NCBI GenBank assembly: GCA_937919205.1
Contig: CALFOZ010000091.1
Span: 1 to 43,125, forward strand
Length of the DNA stretch: 43,125 nt
Direction: 5' to 3'
DNA from: an uncultured Planctomycetia bacterium
GTDB taxonomy: Bacteria > Planctomycetota > Phycisphaerae > Phycisphaerales > SM1A02
Below are positions 1 through 8,033 of the stretch, one piece after another (the stretch's first letter is position 1; each line of letters opens with the position of its first letter). The notes beneath the pieces were generated by a model. The model was not told the DNA's origin and did not search any database. It saw only the letters and a program-made list of their open reading frames with translations. The translations under genes and the position numbers were made by a program.

Positions 1-48
1 AGCGCGATTATTGTGCATCACCCAGAGGCCAAGTACTTCGCCATTTAA
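1..48 (+). CDS. 3' end of an unidentified CDS (partial)
   Basis: Frame 1 is open from the first base and ends at TAA 46-48, giving the tail SAIIVHHPEAKYFAI. The composition is compatible with a protein C-terminus, but 15 residues are too few to name a family. It could also be chance, because no start is visible. Bases 49-182 hold nothing I can recognise beyond a weak 5-bp hairpin (GGCTG/CAGCC) without a T-tract. Confidence 0.3.
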   Translation, partial: SAIIVHHPEAKYFAI

Positions 49-182
49 TTTGAAGCGGTGGTGCTTTGTCCTAGCGGCTGGGAGCAGCCAAGATCACGCA
101 TCATTTTGATTTATTGGAGGGCCAGAGGCTCAGTATTTACGCAGCGTGGTTGTCTAAGACCCTGTGGCAAACTCTTTTATTT

Positions 183-806
183 CTAGCTAGCCAACGCGCC
201 GCGCAAATGCGCCGCAATTTCCGCGCAACTCAGAACATCGGCGTATTTCTGCTGCATGTCAAACATGCTTGTTTCATGCGGTCCAAGTGCGCGATCGCCA
301 ACACCATCGCGCGCAACCACGGTTCGAAAGTTGTGGCTGATGCAATCCACCACGCTTGCGCGCACGCAACCAGAGGTCGTGCAACCCGCCACAATAACGG
401 TGTCTACATTTTTTTGGTGTAGCCAATCTGCAAGTGGTGTTTCAAAAAACGCGGATGGCTTTGTCTTGCGCACAATACATTCGCCAGGCACTGGAGCAAC
501 TTGCTCCACAATCTGACTTGCGGGCGCGGTTTCCGTGAGATCTTTCAGGCTCTTAACTTTCACGCACCACACGCTGGCATCCACGGAGTCAAACACATTG
601 CGCGAGTGGGCCACCGGAATGCCGCACTGGCGCGCCACCGCAAGCAGACTTTTGGTGTTGTTGAGCGCGGCAAGAATGTTGCCGCCGCCTAAATGTTTCG
701 GGTCAGTGAATGCCACTTGAAGATCCACAATCAACAGGGCGGGGCGCGCGCCAAAACCAGTTGAGTTACCGAAGCCTTGCTGTTTGTATGTATCAATGTC
801 GCTCAT
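183..806 (-). CDS. Isochorismatase-superfamily cysteine hydrolase, N-carbamoylsarcosine amidase-like
   Basis: A 207-aa cytosolic alpha/beta hydrolase of the isochorismatase-like superfamily. The Asp-Lys-Cys catalytic triad can be assigned: D28 in LIVDLQVAF, K116 in RKTKPSAF, and the nucleophile C147 in GCTTSGCVRASVVD. The CTTSGCVRAS context is typical of N-carbamoylsarcosine amidases, which release ammonia and CO2 from N-carbamoylsarcosine during creatinine breakdown; related enzymes cleave other carbamoyl or amide groups such as nicotinamide or ureidoacrylate. No creatinine, pyrimidine or NAD pathway gene lies beside it, so the substrate is open. It is divergent from the SPFH gene. Length is close to the family norm. 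The family is certain and the exact substrate is not. Confidence 0.85.
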   Translation of the reverse strand: MSDIDTYKQQGFGNSTGFGARPALLIVDLQVAFTDPKHLGGGNILAALNNTKSLLAVARQCGIPVAHSRNVFDSVDASVWCVKVKSLKDLTETAPASQIVEQVAPVPGECIVRKTKPSAFFETPLADWLHQKNVDTVIVAGCTTSGCVRASVVDCISHNFRTVVARDGVGDRALGPHETSMFDMQQKYADVLSCAEIAAHLRGALAS

Positions 807-898
807 TGGAATGTTTTCTGAGATGATTTGGTTTGTTTGGTTGGCAGTGCGTGCCGCTACTTTAGGAAGTTTGCGGCGTAAGCGCGAAGGCGACGCGC

Positions 899-926
899 TT
901 GTGGCAAGCGCAAATAAAACTATAAT
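899..926 (+). promoter_or_regulatory. Sigma70-like promoter of the SPFH gene, probably leaderless
   Basis: A perfect TATAAT lies at 921-926, with TTGTGG at 899-904 as a possible -35 (16-nt spacer). Initiation about 7 nt downstream would fall on or next to the ATG at 933, and no Shine-Dalgarno sequence is present. The rest of the 807-932 intergenic region shows nothing else. Confidence 0.6.
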
Positions 927-932
927 GGGGGC

Positions 933-1937
933 ATGACAAGCACCACATCAACAACATCAAGTGATGGCGCCGCATCTACGCAACGATTGCTCGGCGCGTC
1001 TCTGTTTCGCGAGAATCTGTTTAAACCATTTTCGGGCTGGCTGATTGTGCCGTTGTGGATTTTCATTCTACTTTTTGCCCTCGCCATTTTCATGGACGGC
1101 GTGCGTATGCAAGAACCGCCGCCAATTATTTTGGCCGTCTTGATTTTTCTTTCACTACTTATTTGTGTCGCGGGCTTCTTTGTGGTGGGTCCCAATGAAA
1201 GTCGCGCGATGGTGCTGTTTGGCCACTATCGCGGCACGGTTCGCAAAGTTGGATTTCACTGGACCAATCCGTTCACCATGAAGAAAAAAATCACTCTGCG
1301 CGTGCGCACATTTGAAACTGGCGCGTTTGAGACCGAGGCCGTGAAAGATCAAACGGGAAAAGTGATTCGCGAGGCAACTCGTTCGCGCAACCCCGTGAAG
1401 GTGAACGATCTTGATGGCAACCCGATTGATATTGCGGCGGTAGTTGTGTGGCGCGTTGTTGACACAGCGGAGGCGCTGTTCGCCGTGCAAAATTACGAGC
1501 GCTATGTAGAAATTCAAAGCGAGTCCGCACTGCGCAATTTGGCAAGCCGCTATCACTACGACTCGCCCGATGTGAATGGCACAAGCCTGCGCGGTAGCAC
1601 GGATTTGGTTGGCGCAAAATTGAAAGAAGAACTTGATGGCCGTCTTGGTGGCGCGGGCATTGAAGTGTTGGAAAGCCGCATCTCCAGTTTGAGTTACTCG
1701 CCAGAAATTGCCGCGGCCATGTTGCAGAGGCAACAAGCGTCGGCCATGGTGGCGGCGCGATTTAAAATTGTGGAAGGCGCGGTGGGCATGGTGGAGTTGG
1801 CCATGGCGCAAATTGAGTCCAAGAAATTGGCGGTTATGAGCGCCGAGCAAAAAGCGCAAATGGTGAGCAATTTGCTTGTGGTTTTGGTCAGCGATCGCGG
1901 CGCGCAACCCGTGGTGCAAGCTGGTGGTGGGGCGTAA
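933..1937 (+). CDS. SPFH (stomatin/prohibitin/flotillin) domain membrane protein
   Basis: A 334-aa protein. A Ser/Thr-rich N-terminus is followed by two hydrophobic segments (about residues 35-53 and 63-84), then an SPFH domain from about 85 to 270, beginning FFVVGPNESRAMVLFG and including the typical VVVWRVVDTAEALFAV core. The tail is Ala/Gln-rich helix, as in prohibitin-like oligomerisation regions. SPFH proteins form membrane scaffolds and often regulate proteases or microdomains; in bacteria they often sit next to an NfeD or protease gene, but none is here. The start follows a TATAAT by only 7 nt, so translation is probably from a leaderless mRNA. Function beyond the family is unknown. 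Confidence 0.85.
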   Translation: MTSTTSTTSSDGAASTQRLLGASLFRENLFKPFSGWLIVPLWIFILLFALAIFMDGVRMQEPPPIILAVLIFLSLLICVAGFFVVGPNESRAMVLFGHYRGTVRKVGFHWTNPFTMKKKITLRVRTFETGAFETEAVKDQTGKVIREATRSRNPVKVNDLDGNPIDIAAVVVWRVVDTAEALFAVQNYERYVEIQSESALRNLASRYHYDSPDVNGTSLRGSTDLVGAKLKEELDGRLGGAGIEVLESRISSLSYSPEIAAAMLQRQQASAMVAARFKIVEGAVGMVELAMAQIESKKLAVMSAEQKAQMVSNLLVVLVSDRGAQPVVQAGGGA

Positions 1938-2031
1938 CGCGTCAATGCGCGCGTAAAAAATATGTTGTCAAGGCGCGGCTCGTCAATGAACAATTGATTT
2001 CTAATTTACAAGAAATTGACAAGGGTATTTA

Positions 2032-2046
2032 GCCACGCGCCGTGGC
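2032..2046. other. Short perfect hairpin in the SPFH/ABC-F intergenic region
   Basis: GCCACG-CGC-CGTGGC is a 6-bp inverted repeat with a 3-nt loop, 94 nt after the SPFH stop. No real T-tract follows, so it is at best a weak terminator. A TATGAT at 2083-2088, about 35 nt before the ABC-F start, may be the -10 of the next gene. Confidence 0.3.
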
Positions 2047-2122
2047 ACTTTCACGCAGTAACGCAATGCGGCGCGTTTCTCGTATGATCGCCGACCCGAC
2101 ATTTCGCTCGGGTTGACCAATC

Positions 2123-3994
2123 ATGCTTATCACCGCAAAAGATCTTTCCAAGTCACACGGCCTGCGCGAATTATTCAGCGGCGTTTCATTTAGCGTGGCC
2201 GACGGCGACCGCGTTGGTTTTATTGGCCCTAACGGCGCCGGCAAGACCACGTTGTTGCGCATGCTTGCAGGAATTGAAGAACCCGATCACGGTTTGGTGC
2301 GCACACAGCGCAACGCGGTGATTGTGTTTGTAAGTCAGCGCGATGATTTTCCCGCGGGTCTTACGCCGCGCACGGCCGCAACCGCCGCGGCGTTGAAGTC
2401 CGCAAGCGTGCACGGCGACGCGCTTGAGGCCGAAGTTCTTGGCAGTGTGATTCTGGGCAAGCTTGGGTTTCCCGATTCACGCATGGACGAGCCCGTGGAA
2501 TTGCTTTCGGGTGGATGGAAAAAACGCCTTTCTATTGCCTGCGGTTTGTGCGAAGCGGGGGGCACGCCCGATTTGCTTTTGCTTGACGAGCCCACAAATC
2601 ATTTGGATGTTGAAGGTATTCGTTGGCTGGAACAATTTTTATCACGCGGAACCAATGACATTCGTGCGGGTGCGTGCGTGTTCGTGACGCATGATCGCGC
2701 GTTCTTGGAGCGCGTGGCAACGCGCGTGTTGGAATTAAGCCGCGCGTATCCGCAAGGCACGCTCATGATCGAAGGCAACTACAGCGAGTTCCTTCGTCGA
2801 CGAGATGAATTTCTAGAGGCGCAAGGCCGCGCCGAGGCCACGCTTGCCAATGAAGTCCGCATGGACGATGTGTGGTTGTCGCGCGGTCCACAAGGCCGCG
2901 GCACCAAGGCCAAGAGCCGCATTGATGAGAGCGCGGATCGGCGCGATGTGCTCAGCGCAATCGCCGCGCGCAATGAGGCCGCGGGCGCGGGTGGAGCGCG
3001 TGTGGATTTCACAGCCAGTGGTCGCCGTACGCGTCGCTTGGTTGTGGCAACTGGTATTAGCAAAGGCTTTGATGGCCGCACGCTGTTTCGCGACCTTGAT
3101 TTGGAAATTGCGCCAGGCGATCGCCTTGGCTTGATGGGCCCGAATGGCAGTGGAAAGACCACGCTTTTAGGCATTTTGTGCGGCGACATGAAACCCGACA
3201 CGGGCGACATTCGGTTTGCCGATCCAATGCCGCGCGTTGTGATTTTGCGCCAGCAACGCACCGACATTCCAGAAAATACTTTGTTGCGCGACGCTATTTG
3301 TCCGCTGGGCGAGGTTGTGGATTTTCAAGGTCGCTCCATGCACATCACCGCGTGGTCGCGAAGATTTCTTTTTAAGGACGCGCAACTTCTGCAAACTGTA
3401 AAAAATCTTTCTGGTGGCGAGCGGGCACGCGCGCACATTGCGCGCATGATGCTTGAGCCCGCCGACATTCTGGTATTGGACGAACCTACCAACGACTTGG
3501 ACATTCCAACACTTGAGGTGCTGGAGGAGTCGATCGAATCTTTTCCTGGCGCCGTATTGTTGGTCACGCATGATCGCACCATGTTGAAGCGCTTGGCAAA
3601 AAGTATCGCCGTGATTGGCGCGCCCGACGCCAGCGTGTCGGTGGTTGCAAGTCTTGATCAAGCCATGGCGTGTTTGGAGCGCGCTGAAAAAGAAGTGGCC
3701 GAGCGCGACCGCACAACGCGCATGGAAGGAAACCGCGCCGCCAAAGCCGCGGGTGCGGCAACAAGCAAGCGCACGCGATTAAGTTTCAAGGAGCAACGCG
3801 AACTAGACGCCATGGAAACCGCGGTTGAAACCGCTGAAAAAGAGCGGCTTGTTGCGGAGGCGCGCGTGGCAGATCCCGCCGTTGCCGCCGACCATGTGAA
3901 AATGGCCGCGGCGTGCAAGTCGCTTGATGAGGCGCAAGAAAAAATCCACACGTTGTATGTGCGCTGGCAAGAACTTGAGACCAAGCGGGGTTGA
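2123..3994 (+). CDS. ABC-F family ATPase (Uup/EttA type)
   Basis: A 623-aa soluble protein with two ABC ATPase domains and no membrane segments, the hallmark of ABC-F proteins that act on ribosomes or nucleic acids rather than transport. Domain 1: Walker A GPNGAGKT at 35-42, signature LSGGWKKR near 128, Walker B/H-loop region DEPTNHLD near 155. Domain 2: GPNGSGKT near 339, LSGGERAR near 429, DEPTNDLD near 453. A charged linker separates the halves and a Glu/Ala/Lys-rich tail (about 545-623) looks like the C-terminal coiled coil of Uup. Signature 1 carries W instead of E after LSGG, as in other Uup-like proteins. No Shine-Dalgarno precedes the ATG. It converges with the thioredoxin-fold gene with 12 nt between. 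Confidence 0.92.
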   Translation: MLITAKDLSKSHGLRELFSGVSFSVADGDRVGFIGPNGAGKTTLLRMLAGIEEPDHGLVRTQRNAVIVFVSQRDDFPAGLTPRTAATAAALKSASVHGDALEAEVLGSVILGKLGFPDSRMDEPVELLSGGWKKRLSIACGLCEAGGTPDLLLLDEPTNHLDVEGIRWLEQFLSRGTNDIRAGACVFVTHDRAFLERVATRVLELSRAYPQGTLMIEGNYSEFLRRRDEFLEAQGRAEATLANEVRMDDVWLSRGPQGRGTKAKSRIDESADRRDVLSAIAARNEAAGAGGARVDFTASGRRTRRLVVATGISKGFDGRTLFRDLDLEIAPGDRLGLMGPNGSGKTTLLGILCGDMKPDTGDIRFADPMPRVVILRQQRTDIPENTLLRDAICPLGEVVDFQGRSMHITAWSRRFLFKDAQLLQTVKNLSGGERARAHIARMMLEPADILVLDEPTNDLDIPTLEVLEESIESFPGAVLLVTHDRTMLKRLAKSIAVIGAPDASVSVVASLDQAMACLERAEKEVAERDRTTRMEGNRAAKAAGAATSKRTRLSFKEQRELDAMETAVETAEKERLVAEARVADPAVAADHVKMAAACKSLDEAQEKIHTLYVRWQELETKRG

Positions 3995-4006
3995 AAGATT
4001 CTGATT

Positions 4007-5143
4007 TTATTTTGCCGTGCCGCTGAGCGCTTTTTGGGCCGCCACCAATTGCATCATGGTGGCGTCATTCAGAGTCATTGGGTGTCCTTGCCAACGCACA
4101 ATGCCGTCGCTTGAAACCACCGCGCAACTTGGAATGCCTTTGACTTCAAAGAAGTCCTTCAGTTTGTGTTCTGGATCGAGCGCGAATGAATAATTGAATG
4201 AGGCTAATTTTAATTTGGCCTTGATCAATCCCGCGTCAAATGCGCCTTTCGTTTCATCGCTTATGCCAATACATACAGCGTTTTCAGCGAATTTTTTTGA
4301 AAGCTCGTTCATGTGGGGAATGGATGCGACACATGGACCGCACCACGTGGCCCAAAAGTCAATCACAAGAAGTTTTTTGTCCACGGCCGGTTGCGTGGTG
4401 ATCCATTCTTGCGGCGCCAAGGCGATCATGCGCTGGCCGCGTCGATCCTTCGCGGCATCAACTGGGTTTGAAAATGTTGGAAATGTAGTGGGTGCCGCGG
4501 CCGCGGTGCCTGTAGCAGAGCCGCCCGCACTTGCGCCCGCATCAGATGGCGCAATTTTTTCGGTGAGTAAAAATGCGCACGCGCGTTTCATTCCACTGGG
4601 GGTTAGCCCCGCAAAGCGAATGTTGCCGCGCTTGTCCACCACAATGTTGGTTGGTTTGGTTGGCAAGCCAAGCAGTGTGCTCCACGCACCTTCTGGATCA
4701 AGCGCGATCAGAAGCGGCGCCCTCTTCTCAAGTTGCTTTTTAGTTTTCTCCGCGTCCGCGGTCGACATAATCACCACGAATTTCACATCCGGCGGAAGAT
4801 CTTTTTTCAATTTCTCCGAAGCGTTTAAGCCAGTGGATTTGTCGAGCGCGCTTTGAATCACGGTCACGCAATTCGTAAACGAGGTTGGCGCGGCGCCACC
4901 GAACCACTCGACTTTTGGTGATGCGGGCGCAATTGGCTTTCCTAGCTTTTCAGCGAGCGATTTGCGGTCTTCGTCGTCCATTTTAGAAAGCCATTTGGCG
5001 TTGGCGCCACCATCAGCGGCGGGCAGGTCTATAGCGGGCGGCTTCTTTGTTTGCTTGGTGTCGGTGTCGCCAGCGATTTGTAGCGCGCCAAAAAGCGCGA
5101 GTATGATCAAACCAATGTGTACGCGCCGTGGTGCAATTTGCAT
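4007..5143 (-). CDS. Tandem thioredoxin-fold (TlpA-like) exported protein
   Basis: A 378-aa protein with an N-terminal hydrophobic signal or anchor (about residues 8-24). The C-terminal half (about 235-375) is a TlpA/ResA-like thioredoxin domain with WCGPC at 267-271 in the context FWATWCGPCVASIPHM and the cis-proline in GIPSC (P338). The N-terminal half (about 75-195) has the same order of strands and ends IVVDKRGNIRFAGL, a thioredoxin-like C-terminal hairpin, but has no CxxC; it appears to be a degenerate second domain. An Ala/Gly/Ser/Thr linker (200-222) joins them. The likely role is extracytoplasmic disulfide reduction, for example in cytochrome c or envelope-protein maturation. The neighbouring DMT permease is transcribed in the same direction (27-nt gap). 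Confidence 0.8.
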   Translation of the reverse strand: MQIAPRRVHIGLIILALFGALQIAGDTDTKQTKKPPAIDLPAADGGANAKWLSKMDDEDRKSLAEKLGKPIAPASPKVEWFGGAAPTSFTNCVTVIQSALDKSTGLNASEKLKKDLPPDVKFVVIMSTADAEKTKKQLEKRAPLLIALDPEGAWSTLLGLPTKPTNIVVDKRGNIRFAGLTPSGMKRACAFLLTEKIAPSDAGASAGGSATGTAAAAPTTFPTFSNPVDAAKDRRGQRMIALAPQEWITTQPAVDKKLLVIDFWATWCGPCVASIPHMNELSKKFAENAVCIGISDETKGAFDAGLIKAKLKLASFNYSFALDPEHKLKDFFEVKGIPSCAVVSSDGIVRWQGHPMTLNDATMMQLVAAQKALSGTAK

Positions 5144-5170
5144 ATGGGCATCGTAGCGAATGAAGTGGTG

Positions 5171-6121
5171 TTACTTGTCGAGCGAGTCGCTTTGCGCAAC
5201 GGTGGTCACTTGCGCGCGCCCCACGCTTCGGCGCGCAAGTTGAATCACCACAACTCCACCAAGAATAAAAACGGTTGCCACCGCCGTGCGCAAGCCGGGT
5301 TGTTCGTTTAGAAAAATCCATCCAAGCACAATCGCAACCAATGGGTTCACATAGGCGTACGTGGAAACCGACGCGGCGCTGACATGGTGCAACAACCAGA
5401 CGAACGCGGTGAAGCCAATCATTGAGCCGAACACGGCTAAATACAGCCACGCAATCCATGCGGAATTGTTCCACGGAATTTCACCGATGGGTTTCCATGC
5501 TTCAAAGCACGCGCTGAAGACCAGCAACAGCACGCCGCCGGCGATCATTTGAAATGCGCTTGAAGCGAGCGGATGCGGAGGTTGTGAAACGCGCCGGCCC
5601 ACAATGCCGCCCACGCTCCACAAAATACAACTGGCTAGCACCATCAAACAGCCGACCACATCAATTGGCGCGCTATCGCTGGTTGTGAAAAGTTTTCCGC
5701 TCATCAACACGCCCACGCCAAGCAAGCCAACAACAAGGCCCAGCACAATTTGTGGCGTGAACTTTCCAACGCCTGTTTGCCAGCGATCTAAAAGCAACAT
5801 CCACAGCGGAGTTGTTGCCACGATCAGCGCCGCGAGTCCTGATGGCAGACCTGGCCGCCCTAGGCTCATGCACAACAAACCGTTTGCGCCAAGCATCATG
5901 AACGCGCCTACTAGAAATGCGCCGCGCCAATATGCAGGTTTACCCAGCCAGTGAAATTTAAATTTTCCCAGCGCCGCCAAGATCAGCATCAATGTAGTGC
6001 CGGCTAGAAAAAATCGTGAGCCGCCCACAAACAGCGGGGGGATTTTTGTCACGGCGATCTTCATTCCCAGGTAGGTGCTTCCCCAAATGACATACACCAA
6101 TGCGAAACACGTGATAGTCAT
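5171..6121 (-). CDS. EamA/DMT-family permease (YedA/RhaT-like)
   Basis: About 316 aa with ten hydrophobic segments in two repeated EamA halves. The first helix carries VYVIWGSTYLGMK, and the second half contains the AYVNPLVAIVLGWIFLNEQP motif, both typical of drug/metabolite exporters of the YedA type. Substrates of this group are mostly unknown amino acids or metabolites. I prefer the ATG at 6121 because the reading frame upstream (to TTG 6172) encodes a low-complexity stretch and contains a 16-bp palindrome, which looks more like an operator than protein. Starts at 6166 (GTG) or 6172 (TTG) remain possible. Divergent from the mutase gene. Confidence 0.82.
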   Translation of the reverse strand: MTITCFALVYVIWGSTYLGMKIAVTKIPPLFVGGSRFFLAGTTLMLILAALGKFKFHWLGKPAYWRGAFLVGAFMMLGANGLLCMSLGRPGLPSGLAALIVATTPLWMLLLDRWQTGVGKFTPQIVLGLVVGLLGVGVLMSGKLFTTSDSAPIDVVGCLMVLASCILWSVGGIVGRRVSQPPHPLASSAFQMIAGGVLLLVFSACFEAWKPIGEIPWNNSAWIAWLYLAVFGSMIGFTAFVWLLHHVSAASVSTYAYVNPLVAIVLGWIFLNEQPGLRTAVATVFILGGVVVIQLARRSVGRAQVTTVAQSDSLDK

Positions 6122-6141
6122 GGCCACGGGTGGTGATGATT

Positions 6142-6157
6142 TTGAATTTAAATTCAA
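6142..6157. promoter_or_regulatory. 16-bp perfect palindrome, candidate operator
   Basis: TTGAATTTAAATTCAA reads identically on both strands. It lies 21-36 nt upstream of the preferred start of the DMT permease and about 135 nt upstream of the mutase promoter, in the divergent region. A dimeric regulator could bind here. If the permease really starts at 6166 or 6172 the palindrome is inside the coding sequence. Confidence 0.4.
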
Positions 6158-6289
6158 CGATGACACCAACAAAATAAAGCGTTTTTAACGCGCGATGCGG
6201 ATGGGTCGACCGTTCTATGCGCGCGGGCTTTCATGAAGAATTGAATGGTAGCGGTGACTTCGATCTTTATACAAAATTCCCTATGATGA

Positions 6290-6320
6290 TTGACAGCGGA
6301 TTGCCGCCTATGGTTGTATT
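6290..6320 (+). promoter_or_regulatory. Promoter of the acyl-CoA mutase gene
   Basis: A consensus TTGACA at 6290-6295 is followed by -10-like sequences TTGTAT (6314-6319, 18-nt spacer) or TGTATT (6315-6320). Downstream, AAAGGA sits about 6 nt before the ATG at 6339, so this gene has a leader and a Shine-Dalgarno sequence. Confidence 0.5.
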
Positions 6321-6338
6321 TATGCTTGAAAGGATCCA

Positions 6339-8033
6339 ATGTCTTCACTAAAATCAAATACTTCTGATCACGCCAACACTGCCTCACAGATGCCCGAAAC
6401 TCCAGCGCGCGCTGTGAACCCAGAGGCCGTCACGCTGTCTGGTTATGAAGTTGAACAGCAATACGGTCCGAACATTTCCACCACCGACGCCAAGGATTCA
6501 ACCAAGCCTCACGCGCGCATTGGCCAGCCTGGACAATTTCCATTCACGCGCGGCGTGCATCAGACCATGTACCGCAATCGTTTGTGGACCATGCGTCAGT
6601 TCGCTGGCTTTGGTAGCGCCGAAGACACCAATAAAAGATTTAAGTATTTACTAGATAATGCCAAAGGCACCAAGGCCAACACGGGTTTATCCACTGCGTT
6701 TGATTTGCCAACGCTCATGGGCCGTGATTCAGATGATCCGTTGGCGGCTGGTGAAGTGGGTCGTTGCGGCGTGGCCATTTGCACCATTGACGACATGCAC
6801 CGTTTGTATTGCGAAATTCCTGTGGGCGAAGTCACAGTAAGCCAAACTATAAATGGTCCAGCGTGCGTGATTTGGGCCATGTATTTGGCCATGGCGAAGC
6901 AACGCGGTATTTCGTGGGATTCGCTGGGCGGAACCCTGCAAAATGACATTTTGAAGGAGTTCCACAGCCAGAACGAATTCATTTATCCGCCAGAGGCCAG
7001 CGTGAAGTTGGTTGTGGACACAATTGAATTCGCGGCGCAGAACACTCCCAAGTGGAATTCCGTTTCAATCAGCGGCTACCACATTCGCGAATCTGGTTCC
7101 ACGGCCACGCAAGAGTTGGCGTTCACGTTGCGTGACGGAATGGAATATGTGGAGGCGTGTTTAAAGCGAGGTCTTGACGTTGATTCATTCGCGCCTCGAT
7201 TAAGTTTCTTCTTCAATAGCCATAATGAGTTCTTTGAGGAGATTTGCAAACTGCGTGCCGCGCGGCGCATTTGGGCTAACGCTATGCGCTTTCGGTTTGG
7301 CGCTAAGCAAGAGCGAAGTTGGCTTATGCGCACGCACGTTCAGACCGCGGGTTGCTCGCTCACAGAGCAACAGCCCATGAACAATATTGTTCGCGTGGCT
7401 TATCAAGCGCTCGCCGGCGTGTTGGGCGGTTGCCAAAGTTTGCACACCGACAGCATGGATGAAACTCTTGGCTTGCCAACGGAAGCCGCGGTTCGCGTGG
7501 CGCTTCGAACGCAGCAAATCTTGGCGCATGAAACCGGCGTGCATCGCACGGTGGATCCACTTGGTGGAAGCTGGTTTGTGGAGGCGCTCACCGATCGCAT
7601 GGAAACCGACGCCAATGAATTCATTAAGGAAATTGATGACATGGGCGGCGTAGTTGCGGGCATTCACAAGGGCTATTTCCGCAGGCAAATCGCGGAAGCC
7701 AGCTACCGCTTTGGCCAGGAAATGGAGGCCGGCGACCGCGTGATCGTTGGCGTGAACGCGTATCCAGAAGGCAACGAGGATCGGCAAATGGAGATCCTGC
7801 AAATTCCGCATGAGGTGGAGTCCCAGCAGAATGATCGCCTTGCCAAATTCCGCAGTGAGCGCAACGCGGACTTGGCCAAGAAGGGTCTTGATGGAATTCG
7901 CACTGCGGCGCGTGCCGGCGAGAATGTCATGCCATCGCTTGTGCAAGCGTCGCTAGATTGTTGCACGCTTGGTGAAATGGTGCAGGCCATGGCTGATGTG
8001 TATGGTCGTTACGCTGGCGGCCCCGAATGGTGA
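6339..8033 (+). CDS. Acyl-CoA mutase large (catalytic) subunit, methylmalonyl-CoA mutase family
   Basis: A 564-aa TIM-barrel subunit of the adenosylcobalamin-dependent acyl-CoA mutases, which interconvert branched and linear acyl-CoAs (methylmalonyl/succinyl, isobutyryl/butyryl, 2-hydroxyisobutyryl/3-hydroxybutyryl). Family landmarks: TMRQFAGFGSAEDTN (84-98), TGLSTAFDLPTLMGRDSD (115-132), LQNDILKE (200-207), SISGYHIRES (243-252) with the catalytic-type H248, and the C-terminal HETGVHRTVDPLGGSW stretch. It lacks the C-terminal B12-binding domain, as in two-subunit enzymes, and no small subunit is in the window. By alignment from memory, the two residues that fix methylmalonyl specificity (Tyr and Arg in MutB) appear as F88 and K223, so the substrate should not be assumed. 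Shine-Dalgarno and promoter are visible upstream. It overlaps the next gene by 7 nt. Confidence 0.88.
   Translation: MSSLKSNTSDHANTASQMPETPARAVNPEAVTLSGYEVEQQYGPNISTTDAKDSTKPHARIGQPGQFPFTRGVHQTMYRNRLWTMRQFAGFGSAEDTNKRFKYLLDNAKGTKANTGLSTAFDLPTLMGRDSDDPLAAGEVGRCGVAICTIDDMHRLYCEIPVGEVTVSQTINGPACVIWAMYLAMAKQRGISWDSLGGTLQNDILKEFHSQNEFIYPPEASVKLVVDTIEFAAQNTPKWNSVSISGYHIRESGSTATQELAFTLRDGMEYVEACLKRGLDVDSFAPRLSFFFNSHNEFFEEICKLRAARRIWANAMRFRFGAKQERSWLMRTHVQTAGCSLTEQQPMNNIVRVAYQALAGVLGGCQSLHTDSMDETLGLPTEAAVRVALRTQQILAHETGVHRTVDPLGGSWFVEALTDRMETDANEFIKEIDDMGGVVAGIHKGYFRRQIAEASYRFGQEMEAGDRVIVGVNAYPEGNEDRQMEILQIPHEVESQQNDRLAKFRSERNADLAKKGLDGIRTAARAGENVMPSLVQASLDCCTLGEMVQAMADVYGRYAGGPEW

Noticed and set aside
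1155-1919. 254-aa open frame antisense to the SPFH gene
   Set aside because: The composition is His/Ala/Gln/Arg-rich, as expected for the reverse of a GC-biased gene, with no motif. The SPFH frame is clearly coding.
7200-7946. 248-aa open frame antisense to the acyl-CoA mutase
   Set aside because: It lies wholly inside a well-conserved gene and shows no family pattern.
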